From the NCBI RefSeq assembly GCF_001592935.1, contig NZ_LRDB01000003.1:124001-188000 (forward strand): a stretch of DNA of 64,000 nucleotides. The letters run 5' to 3'. A model generated the notes under the pieces. It made no database searches. It was not told the DNA's origin and worked only from the letters and a program-made list of their open reading frames with translations. The position numbers and the translations under genes are program-made. The stretch is from Roseivirga echinicomitans. Lineage in GTDB: Bacteria; Bacteroidota; Bacteroidia; Cytophagales; Cyclobacteriaceae. Below are positions 35,586 to 43,023 of this stretch, in pieces; position 1 is the stretch's first letter, and each line of letters starts with the position of its first letter.

Positions 35586-35860
35586 ATACCGAAACAAGTT
35601 CGGCATGACGGTTAGAACAGGCTTTGCTCAAAATAGCAGTCATGCTGTTCCGATTCAACCTTTGCGAAACTCAGCGCCCTTTGCGGTTAAAAAAGCCAGT
35701 CTAATATGAAAATCATCTCGTAGATTCCGAACCTTCGGAATTGCACGTTCCACAAGGAAAAACACCCTCTACCTGTGTTCCTGAAATTTCAAAGTACCGG
35801 AACTTACAGCATGACCATTCGAACAGGCAACGCAAAAAAAGAAGCAAATAAAACCTTGGT
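35586..35860 (+). repeat. Dispersed intergenic repeat copy R2 (composite)
   Basis: Fills most of the 477-bp gap after the GIY-YIG gene. Modules in order: ACCGAAACAAGTTCGG dyad with GCATGACGGTT, TAGCAGTCATGCTGTTCC, ACTCAGCGCCCTTTGCGGTT, TCTCGTAGATTCCGAACC with the perfect dyad ATTCCGAACCTTCGGAAT, and a second GCATGACC unit with TTCGAACAGG. The rest of the gap to 36037 shows nothing further. Confidence 0.75.
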
Positions 35861-36037
35861 AATTGAAGGCTATAATAACACGAGTAAGTGAGACTATTTT
35901 GAGCAAAAAAGTATTGAAAGGCTAAATAATGACAAGCAACACGCTAAAACAAAGCCCATCAACTACTGCCTTAAAGTGAGCCAGTTTAGGCTACTCTAAC
36001 AAATATCAAAAAAACAGATTATTGAACGGGGTTTTTT

Positions 36038-37492
36038 TTGATCTTTATCACCCTCAACTGGATAAAGAAAAATAATTTGGACTTCGACTACCCTTCGATA
36101 TTGTTTTTTTTAGCGCTGAACAATCTATTCATTATTGTATTGTTCATCTATCAATATTTCTACCATCATAAACAGTGGTATCTATTATTAGTCGTACTAG
36201 GAATTGCATTTCAAACGATTACCATCATTCTGTTCGGCAATAGAGATGTTTTACCCGAACTGCTTACATCGAGAATAAACAATTTCCTTTTGATTTCGAG
36301 TTTCGCGCTCACATCCTATGGTCTTCTTTCTTTTGATGGTAAAGTCCGGAAAACCATCTTGAGGGTTTTCATTGTGTCTGTTTTACTATTCTATTCCTCC
36401 GTTTTAGTGGTTGAAGAAAACAACACCAGCCTTAGTGTTATTCGAATAGTTTCCTCTGCATTTTTTTATGGGATTGGCGCATTTTACCTTTTTAACAATA
36501 AGCATAAATACAAGTTTTCTATACTGATCAGTGGTGTACTTTCAATCTATTCCGTATTTCAGCTTTTTCGTGCTTTTAAGATATACCAAATGGGTGAGGC
36601 CTATGATTTCACCAAGGTTTCTACCATTGACAATTGGTTTTTTGCGGTTTCTGTCTTTGTCATTAGTGCTTCTAGCATAGGCTTTATAATGCTTTTAAAA
36701 GAAGTAGATCAAAAAACCATCCTTAGAAAAAATAAAATAATTCAAGAGGATAAGCTCAAATTGGAAGAGCTAAACCTCACTCAGAACAAGTTATTTTCAA
36801 TTATTGCACACGATTTAAGAGGTCCATTTAGTAACATATTAATCCTCTCTAAACTACTGTCAGAAAGTGCAAATAATACCGACAGTTCAGAATCTAAAAA
36901 GTATATCGGTTTAATAAATTCGACAGCCGAAAACACCCTCAATCTGCTTGAAAACTTATTGAACTGGTCAAAATCACAAACCAGAGAGCTCAATGTCAAC
37001 CCAGAAAAAGTTGTGTTATCAAAAGTTATCCGTGAGATAATAGAGCTTAAAAAGTCATTGGCAACGACCAAGAACATTTCTTTGCATTACTCCCCAGCAA
37101 ATGAAATCGAATTGTATACTGATGAGAACATCTTACGAACCGTTTTACGCAATCTCATTTCGAATGCAATCAAATTTACAAACCTTGGAGGATGTATAAA
37201 TGTATTTGTTACTACAAATCAACACCAAGTTGAAATTTCTGTTGCCGATAATGGAGTGGGTATGAGCGAAGAAAAGATCCATGAGATTTTCGATTTGTCT
37301 ACTAACGCTTCATCGCGAGGCACAGCGAACGAAACTGGTTCCGGTTTAGGTTTAGTGCTTTGCAAAGAGTTTATTGATAAACTTGATGGGCATCTTTGGG
37401 TTGAAAGTGAGGAAGGAAAAGGAAGTAATTTCAAATTTGAATTGCCTATAAATTTTTCAACACCCCACATTGCAGGTGTTCCTTCTATGTAA
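36038..37492 (+). CDS. 7TM-type sensor histidine kinase (orphan)
   Basis: A 484-residue membrane kinase. Seven hydrophobic helices occupy residues about 15-230 with no separate periplasmic domain. A short coiled coil (residues about 235-252) leads to HisKA with the H-box KLFSIIAHDLRGPFSNIL, then the HATPase domain with N-box LISNAIKFTNLGG, G1 VADNGVGMSEE, and G2 GSGLGLVLCKEFI. The only possible start near the first helix is TTG 36038; a shorter product is possible. No response regulator gene is nearby, so its partner is encoded elsewhere. The signal is unknown. Confidence 0.9.
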   Translation: MIFITLNWIKKNNLDFDYPSILFFLALNNLFIIVLFIYQYFYHHKQWYLLLVVLGIAFQTITIILFGNRDVLPELLTSRINNFLLISSFALTSYGLLSFDGKVRKTILRVFIVSVLLFYSSVLVVEENNTSLSVIRIVSSAFFYGIGAFYLFNNKHKYKFSILISGVLSIYSVFQLFRAFKIYQMGEAYDFTKVSTIDNWFFAVSVFVISASSIGFIMLLKEVDQKTILRKNKIIQEDKLKLEELNLTQNKLFSIIAHDLRGPFSNILILSKLLSESANNTDSSESKKYIGLINSTAENTLNLLENLLNWSKSQTRELNVNPEKVVLSKVIREIIELKKSLATTKNISLHYSPANEIELYTDENILRTVLRNLISNAIKFTNLGGCINVFVTTNQHQVEISVADNGVGMSEEKIHEIFDLSTNASSRGTANETGSGLGLVLCKEFIDKLDGHLWVESEEGKGSNFKFELPINFSTPHIAGVPSM

Positions 37493-37655
37493 CGTCACTG
37501 CGAGGCACGCAGCAGTCTCAAAACAGTCGCTTGGCTTTGCCGAGTGACTTGTAGTAAATTGACTTCAAGTCAAAACACCAACCATCACTCGGTGCAACCG
37601 AGCGATGGTACTCTGATTTATACTTTGCTAAACTCAGCGCCCTTTGCGGTTAAGA
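37490..37655 (+). repeat. Dispersed intergenic repeat copy R3
   Basis: Contains GTCACTGCGAGGCACGCAGC, the dyad TTGGCTTTGCCGAG, an inverted repeat CCATCACTCGGT (37582-37593) / ACCGAGCGATGG (37597-37608), and ACTCAGCGCCCTTTGCGGTT. It fills the gap between the convergent histidine kinase and FtsX permease genes. Confidence 0.78.
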
Positions 37656-37662
37656 ACAGAAA

Positions 37663-40341
37663 TCACTCCTGCTTCAAAGCCTTAATCGGACTGCTCATAG
37701 CGGCTTTTGTGCTCTGAAAACTCACGGTGAGGATAGAAATAACCACAGCCATAAAAGCCGTAAATACATACACCCACCAAGGAATTTCAATCCTATAGGA
37801 GAAATCTTGCAACCAACGGTTCATGAAATAGCCTGCTAAAGGCAATGACACTATGGTGGCCAAGCCCACCAGCTTTAGAAAATCAATGGACAGTTTGTAA
37901 GTAATTTGACCTATGCTGGCACCAAGTACTTTTCGGATACTGATTTCCTTTGCTCTTTTTTCGGCATTGAAAGCCGCCAAACCAAACAGACCAAGACAGG
38001 CAATGAAAATGGAAAGCGAGGTGAAAATCACAAAGATTTTGCCCAAACGCTGTTCAGCATCATAAGTATTATTGAAGGAATCGTCCATAAAATAATAACT
38101 GAAGGGCTGACCTGGCGCGAACTTTTCCCATACGGTTTCTAATTCCGAAATGCCTTTCGAAAAATCTCCTGCATTCAGTTTAACGAGCATTTTCTTAGGC
38201 TTTCCTCCCAGCGTCAGGCTAAGGGCATCAATGCTATTTCTTAGGGTTTCAAAGTGGAAGTTTTTAACCACTCCGATCACGGTGAAGTAGCGCATATTTT
38301 CCTTGTCCTCTCTATGGAAATCATTCGTGAAGCGCATTCCTACGGCTTCTTCGGGAGACAAGCCAAGCAGTACAGTTGTGGATTCGTTCAAAATCATGGC
38401 GCTAGAATCCGTGGCCAATTCCCTGTTGAAATCACGACCGGCAACCAATTCCAGTCCCAAGGTGGAGAGGTAGTCATAATCAATATCCCAACTGCCAATG
38501 ATCAAGGCATTTTCGCTTTCGAGCGATTTATCAGGAAAAAGGGTGGTGGCACTTCTTGGCGAGGGGGTTGGTAAATAGCTACTCAGCGAAGCGTTTTCTA
38601 CCTGAGCAATTGTCTTCACTTGGTTTTTAAAAGCTTCGATCTGTTTGCCTGTAGCATCTACATCATCAATGATCAACACCTGATCTTTTTGATAACCAAG
38701 GTCTTTATTCTGAATGAAATTGAGTTGTTGAAAAACCACAAAAGTACCCAACATCAGAAACAGAGAAATGGCAAACTGAACAACCACAAGGCTATTGATC
38801 ACCGTTCTGCCTCCATTTCCGTTGACATCTCCGCCTTTCATTCCCTTGATAGGTGCAAATTTCGACATAAGAAAGGCAGGGTAACTTCCTGAACCAAAAC
38901 CCAGAACAAGCGAAACAACCAAGAGTGTCAACCAAAACAACGGATTCCCAAAAGGAATTGAAATGGCTTTTCCCGCCAATTGATTAAAGTAAGGTAAACT
39001 GATGGCTGCAATAGCAATGGCCAATACCAGCGCCACAAATGCTACTAAAGTAGATTCTGTTAGAAACTGTTTGATCAACCCTGACCTACTACTGCCTAAC
39101 GTTTTACGCACACCCACTTCTTTTGCTCTTTTCAGGGACCGTGCGGTAGACAGGTTCATAAAATTGACACAAGCCAGAAGGATCAAGAAAATACCTACCG
39201 CAGCGAGTATATATACATTTTGGATATCACTATTGGTGCTTAATTCAGCTTCTATATTGGGTGAATGTAAGTGAATATCAGTTAAGGCTATGGGCGTAAA
39301 CCGCATGAAATCACCAGAGGATTTTTCCATTTCTTTGGCGCTTTCTACGGTGAGTCCAGGCATAAAAGTCATGGCCCAAGGAATTAAATATCGATCTTTC
39401 ACCGTGCTCAAATAAGCCTGTAAACTTTCTTCATTTGCCGTGGGGCGAAGTTTCACAAACGTAGGATAGCTCCAGGTATTCCAAGCCAAGCTTTTGGCAT
39501 CATCAAAACTAGAAAGTGAAATAAAGACCTGATGATTTCTTAAAAACGAGTTTTTAGGTAAATCATTCATCACGCCAGTGACCACATATACCTCATCATT
39601 ATTGAGCACCATGCTTTGGCCAAGTGCTTCATCTAAATCAAAATGCTTGAGGGCTGCTGTTTTGGTGAGTACAATAGCGTTTGGCTTTTGCAATGCGTTT
39701 TTTGCATTTCCATAGAGCAGTTTCAAACCAAACATTTCGAAAAAAGTAGAGTCTGCACCAGCAACGTAATCTTCTTTTACATTTTGTTCGGCATCTACAC
39801 CTTTCAATAAAATGCTGTTGCTCATCTTTAATCGAGTGATCATTTCTGCCTGCGGAAAATCACTTTGCATTACATTGGCCAAAGGACTAGAAACGGCTGC
39901 AAAGTGATTGGTTTCGCCAGCCGTTCGGTTGTCGATATTGACGCGGTAAATACGATCGGCATCGGCAAACATTTTGTCGAAGCTGAGCTCATCGTGGAGA
40001 AACAAAGTAATAATCAAGGCGCCTGCCATACCTATGGCGAGACCCGATGTGTTGAGGAAAGTGAAGAAAGGTTGTCGAAGCGCATTGCGCCACGCCACCT
40101 TCAAGTTGTTTTTAAACATAGCTGTTGTAATTGAATAGTTGACCTTATAAAATGCTTTCATAAACCCCGGCCTGAAGGAGCGCATTACGCCCCAAATGAA
40201 CTTTCGTCTGGCCTTTTTGGGTGATATTTCAAAACGCTTCTCAAAGAGCTCAATCAGATCACCTTCGAATTCTTCGAGGTAATCTTCCCTGCAAAACCAG
40301 CGCAGAAACTTGATTGCTCTTTTTGGAGGTTGGGCTTTCAT
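37663..40341 (-). CDS. FtsX-like ABC permease with N-terminal prefix domain
   Basis: An 892-residue membrane protein of the MacB/FtsX permease type. A cytoplasmic prefix domain (residues 1-70; RAIKFLRWFCREDYLEEFEGDLIELFEKR) precedes a first helix. Two FtsX modules follow, each with a periplasmic MacB-like domain and a three-to-four helix bundle; conserved phrases are ACVNFMNLSTARSLKRAKEVGVRKTLG (about 390-416) and ACLGLFGLAAFNAEKRAKEISIRKVLGAS (near 790-818). It has no ATPase domain, and no ATPase gene is adjacent. PadR overlaps it by four bases upstream, giving a PadR-regulated module. A paralogous module lies at 44906-47840. Confidence 0.92.
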   Translation of the reverse strand: MKAQPPKRAIKFLRWFCREDYLEEFEGDLIELFEKRFEISPKKARRKFIWGVMRSFRPGFMKAFYKVNYSITTAMFKNNLKVAWRNALRQPFFTFLNTSGLAIGMAGALIITLFLHDELSFDKMFADADRIYRVNIDNRTAGETNHFAAVSSPLANVMQSDFPQAEMITRLKMSNSILLKGVDAEQNVKEDYVAGADSTFFEMFGLKLLYGNAKNALQKPNAIVLTKTAALKHFDLDEALGQSMVLNNDEVYVVTGVMNDLPKNSFLRNHQVFISLSSFDDAKSLAWNTWSYPTFVKLRPTANEESLQAYLSTVKDRYLIPWAMTFMPGLTVESAKEMEKSSGDFMRFTPIALTDIHLHSPNIEAELSTNSDIQNVYILAAVGIFLILLACVNFMNLSTARSLKRAKEVGVRKTLGSSRSGLIKQFLTESTLVAFVALVLAIAIAAISLPYFNQLAGKAISIPFGNPLFWLTLLVVSLVLGFGSGSYPAFLMSKFAPIKGMKGGDVNGNGGRTVINSLVVVQFAISLFLMLGTFVVFQQLNFIQNKDLGYQKDQVLIIDDVDATGKQIEAFKNQVKTIAQVENASLSSYLPTPSPRSATTLFPDKSLESENALIIGSWDIDYDYLSTLGLELVAGRDFNRELATDSSAMILNESTTVLLGLSPEEAVGMRFTNDFHREDKENMRYFTVIGVVKNFHFETLRNSIDALSLTLGGKPKKMLVKLNAGDFSKGISELETVWEKFAPGQPFSYYFMDDSFNNTYDAEQRLGKIFVIFTSLSIFIACLGLFGLAAFNAEKRAKEISIRKVLGASIGQITYKLSIDFLKLVGLATIVSLPLAGYFMNRWLQDFSYRIEIPWWVYVFTAFMAVVISILTVSFQSTKAAMSSPIKALKQE

Positions 40342-40667
40342 TGACCAAATGAAATTTTAGGAATCTGCTGATAAATCGAAGTTCTGACTTCGTATTGCTG
40401 ATCCAGTACCTTTTTCCCTATTGAAGTAATACTATAATATTTTTTTCTGCGGCCTCCACGTTCGTTGGTGATGCCGCCATAACTAGATTCTACAAAACCC
40501 TTGTTTTCCATGCGTTTGAGGGCCACATGCACGGCACTGACATTTACCTTCTTCCCTAATTTTTCTTCAAGGTTTTCAAGGATCAGTACGCCATAAGCCT
40601 CTTTATTATTGGCGGCTACCAGCAGTAATACCAGTTCCTCAAACTCACCCAACGAATGTTCCGACAT
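40338..40667 (-). CDS. PadR-family transcriptional regulator
   Basis: A winged-helix regulator of 109 residues. The PadR pattern is clear: LGEFEELVLLLVAANNKEAYGVLILENLEEKLGKKVNVSAVHVALKRMENKGFVESSYGG, then the wing with RGGRRKKYYSITSIGKKVL. I start at ATG 40667; a TTG 21 bases upstream is less likely and lies in a probable operator. The stop overlaps the permease start (ATGA). An inverted repeat at 40676-40727 directly upstream is a good candidate for its own binding site, implying autoregulation. Confidence 0.92.
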   Translation of the reverse strand: MSEHSLGEFEELVLLLVAANNKEAYGVLILENLEEKLGKKVNVSAVHVALKRMENKGFVESSYGGITNERGGRRKKYYSITSIGKKVLDQQYEVRTSIYQQIPKISFGQ

Positions 40668-40675
40668 AGTTATTT

Positions 40676-40727
40676 GTTTACTTAACAAAAGTAAAAGTAA
40701 TAATTAGTTTCATATTTGCTAAGTAAA
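40676..40727 (-). promoter_or_regulatory. Candidate PadR operator (inverted repeat)
   Basis: TTTACTTAACAAA (40677-40689) and TTTGCTAAGTAAA (40715-40727) are inverted copies with one mismatch. They sit immediately upstream of the padR start and bracket the expected promoter. Confidence 0.6.
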
Positions 40728-40778
40728 TAGGAAAGAATAATTGAAACACGTAGAGTTATTACCTCTCAGGTAATTTTG

Positions 40779-40890
40779 AGGGATGCTGAAACTAGTTTAG
40801 CATGACGGTTCGAACAGGATTGCCCCACTCTAGCAGTCACTCGGTTGCACCGAGTGATGGTATTCCGATTCAAAAAAATCCTGCCCCCTT
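40779..40890 (+). repeat. Dispersed intergenic repeat copy R4
   Basis: Contains GATGCTGAAACTAGTTTAGC with GCATGACGGTTCGAACAGG, CCCCACTCTAGCAGTCAC, the perfect dyad CACTCGGT-TGC-ACCGAGTG (40838-40856), and ATGGTATTCCGATTCAA. Confidence 0.78.
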
Positions 40891-40939
40891 AAAATATTTA
40901 TCTCTCTCATTTGTCTACCTATACAAGAGAACATAATTA

Positions 40940-41338
40940 ATGATCGAAATGAGAAAGAAAGAATTCATATATAAGTACAAATACATTTTCTTCCCTGTGT
41001 TTGGCGCAGCAGCGTTGTTTTTGTTTGGTTCCGTAATCATGCTTTTATGGAACTGGTTAATGCCCGATCTTTTTGGTCTCACCACCATCACTTTCTGGCA
41101 AGCACTAGGACTGTTCATCCTTTCAAGAATCCTCTTTTCAGGAATGGGAGGTAAGGGAAAGCGTTCTCATCGTAAAAAGTGCAGAACTCATTCAGGTCGA
41201 GAAGAATGGATGAACATGAACCCAGAGGAACGCAAAGAATGGTTCAAGAAAAGGAAGTTCGCACAATGGATGGAGCATAAAAATGATTGTTTTTCCGATT
41301 CGGACGTAAAAGAAAAAGATGGTCCTGACCGTGAGTAA
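40940..41338 (+). CDS. Small two-helix membrane protein coupled to ECF sigma factor
   Basis: I do not recognise this 132-residue protein. It has a basic N-terminus (MRKKEFIYKYKYIF), two membrane helices (about residues 16-40 and 50-68), then a highly charged C-terminal tail (GKRSHRKKCRTHSGREEW, NPEERKEWFKKRKFAQWMEHK). The positive-inside rule places both ends in the cytoplasm. Its last 20 bases overlap the downstream ECF sigma gene, implying coupled synthesis. A regulatory role such as anti-sigma or signal relay is a guess; no known anti-sigma zinc motif is present, although Cys and His residues occur in the tail. Confidence 0.72.
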   Translation: MIEMRKKEFIYKYKYIFFPVFGAAALFLFGSVIMLLWNWLMPDLFGLTTITFWQALGLFILSRILFSGMGGKGKRSHRKKCRTHSGREEWMNMNPEERKEWFKKRKFAQWMEHKNDCFSDSDVKEKDGPDRE

Positions 41339-41894
41339 AAACGAATATAGGGAAGACTTAGAAAGACAGATTAAGGAGCATCAGCCCCGCATCCGCTCTT
41401 TCATTAAGAACAGAGTTCCTACCACAGAAGATGCTGAAGACATTGCTCAGGATGTGTTTTATCAGTTCGTGAAAACCATGGACAATACGCACAATCCGAT
41501 TGAAAACCTCTCTGGTTGGCTATTTCGTGTTGCCCGAAATCTCATCATCAATAAAAAGAAGAAAAAGAAGGAGACTAGCTTCATTATGGAGCCTGATAGT
41601 GATGAAGAGGGAGGTATTTATGCCACTATATTTCCCCAGATGGATGAATCCGAAAGCCCCATTAATGTCTATATCCGTTCCCTTATGTGGGAAGAATTGG
41701 AGCTAGCCCTTACCGAGTTACCAATTGAACAACGTGAAATTTTCGAGTTGACTGAAATGGAAGGTTTGCCTGTAAAGGAAATTTCAGAAGCGACTGGTAT
41801 TCCCGTCAACACCCTGCTCTCCAGAAAACATTACGCTGTAAAGTTTCTTCGCAAGCGACTCAAATCGACTTATGAAGAATTGATTAACCAATGA
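41319..41894 (+). CDS. ECF RNA polymerase sigma factor
   Basis: A 191-residue extracytoplasmic-function sigma factor. Region 2 reads IRSFIKNRVPTTEDAEDIAQDVFYQFVKTM...GWLFRVARNLIINKKKKK (about 25-85). Region 4 reads LALTELPIEQREIFELTEMEGLPVKEISEATGIPVNTLLSRKHYAVKFLRKRL (about 128-180). The linker is longer than average and acidic (DSDEEGG). ATG 41319 lies within the preceding membrane-protein gene; GTG 41331 is an alternative. A 70-residue protein gene follows 37 bp later. No typical anti-sigma with a zinc-binding domain is adjacent. Confidence 0.93.
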   Translation: MVLTVSKNEYREDLERQIKEHQPRIRSFIKNRVPTTEDAEDIAQDVFYQFVKTMDNTHNPIENLSGWLFRVARNLIINKKKKKKETSFIMEPDSDEEGGIYATIFPQMDESESPINVYIRSLMWEELELALTELPIEQREIFELTEMEGLPVKEISEATGIPVNTLLSRKHYAVKFLRKRLKSTYEELINQ

Positions 41895-41931
41895 ATTGCC
41901 AAATCACTCCAAAATTAGAATAACAATTACC

Positions 41932-42144
41932 ATGGTTCATGTCTTTAAAACTTCCGTAGTCAGTAAAAAGCAAGTCCAGGCTGTGGGCTCATTTTTGAAT
42001 ATCTTATTGCCCAGCGAAGAGTGGAACTTTGACCTGGAAGACTGCGATAAAATCTTACGTGTTGAAACCGAAGAAGTGGCCCCCGAAACCGTCATTACCA
42101 TATTGACCAGCCAAGGTTTTTATTGTGATGAATTGGCGGGATAA
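41932..42144 (+). CDS. Small ferredoxin-like-fold protein (HMA-like, no CxxC)
   Basis: A 70-residue protein, taking ATG 41932 as the start. The predicted order is strand (MVHVFKTSV), helix (SKKQVQAVGSFLNILLP), strand (EEWNFDLEDCDKILRVE), strand, helix (APETVITILTSQG), strand (FYCDEL), i.e. the beta-alpha-beta-beta-alpha-beta plan of heavy-metal-associated domains. The metal-binding CxxC is missing; only two isolated Cys residues remain. Probably co-transcribed with the ECF sigma factor, with a 37-bp gap. Function unknown. Confidence 0.65.
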   Translation: MVHVFKTSVVSKKQVQAVGSFLNILLPSEEWNFDLEDCDKILRVETEEVAPETVITILTSQGFYCDELAG

Positions 42145-42275
42145 AGCCTCCGCAAACTTTATTCTGAAAGAGGACTTCTGGCGATTCGGTGATTGGAAAA
42201 CTACATTATTTCGTAACTTCTAATTTATATGCTTATGTAAATCAGTTGTGGCCATTCAATCAAACACATAGAGTT

Positions 42276-42692
42276 ATGAAAACAAAATCAATTATAGCTT
42301 CCTTCATCGTCTTAATTCTCTTCGCTTCTTGTGACCGACCAGGTTGTGAAAACACAAATTCTATTTTTGACTTAAATGGTCTTGAAACTACTGTTTATAA
42401 GCAGGAGTTGGTAAAGGAAATGGATAGAGCTGGAAGGGAAAACTTGACCTATTGGCTATCCGATTATACCGAACAAAATGGGCAAGAATTTATCACTGTA
42501 AATATTCAAGGTGATGGGCTTTGTGCCAAAGGCTTACTTCAAGTCAATGATTGGACGAATATCGAAGGAATTAAAAAAACCAAAGGCGTATCATACATTG
42601 GAGCTGAACTCAAAGGGCTGACATTTGATATAATTACCACTGGAGAATCCATTGATTTTATCTATAAAAACATAGAAAGCATAGTAGATTAA
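42276..42692 (+). CDS. Hypothetical lipoprotein
   Basis: A 138-residue lipoprotein. Start ATG 42276 is chosen because it begins a proper signal peptide with lipobox LFASC (MKTKSIIASFIVLILFASC); the frame opens 87 bases earlier without signal character. The mature protein is small and acidic, with phrases NLTYWLSDYTEQNGQEFITVNIQGDGLCAKGLLQV and GVSYIGAELKGLTFDI that suggest a compact beta-rich domain. I recognise no family. It stands alone between the sigma-factor cluster and a repeat-filled gap. Confidence 0.72.
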   Translation: MKTKSIIASFIVLILFASCDRPGCENTNSIFDLNGLETTVYKQELVKEMDRAGRENLTYWLSDYTEQNGQEFITVNIQGDGLCAKGLLQVNDWTNIEGIKKTKGVSYIGAELKGLTFDIITTGESIDFIYKNIESIVD

Positions 42693-42697
42693 AACAC

Positions 42698-42955
42698 CTA
42701 CTGTCGTAGTGACTGATTATGAATGCCATGACTGGCTCCCTTGTCTTCTCAAGTTGACCTTTAGGGCGGTAATAGAGTAAGTCTTAAGGTTGATATCTAT
42801 GGTTTGACCTTCGGTGCCGACCATAGAATAGCCCCCTCTGTGTAGTCGGTCGGTACCGAAGGTCAGACCGTACCCCAAAAGAAGATTGTGATTGCTTCAC
42901 GTAGTCATTTGCTCATAGATAAGTTCAGTCACTCAGCGTAGTTTGCGGTTAAATG
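42698..42955 (+). repeat. Dispersed repeat-like region R5 with long inverted repeat
   Basis: The 331-bp gap before the nucleotidase gene holds a long inverted repeat: 22-bp arms at 42801-42822 and 42848-42869 (20 of 22 matched; core ACCTTCGGT.CCGACC) around a 25-nt loop. Near the end are CACTCAGCG and TTTGCGGTTAA, matching the shared 3' module of the other copies. Confidence 0.7.
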
Positions 42956-43023
42956 CCCTTTAAAGTCTACCGGTTTGAACTTCATTTTTACTAACTTTAT
43001 TCCAAGTTCAAAACCTCTTTTTC

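Noticed and set aside
35586-36037. Possible remnant of a transposase gene among the repeats
   Set aside because: No frame in the gap shows transposase motifs; the sequence is palindromic and stop-rich.
36038-36040. Poly-T run before the histidine kinase as a terminator
   Set aside because: No stem precedes the T-run, so it does not form a hairpin terminator.
42801-42869. Possible CRISPR repeat or phage attachment site
   Set aside because: Only two arms in inverted orientation, no regular spacers, no cas or integrase genes nearby.
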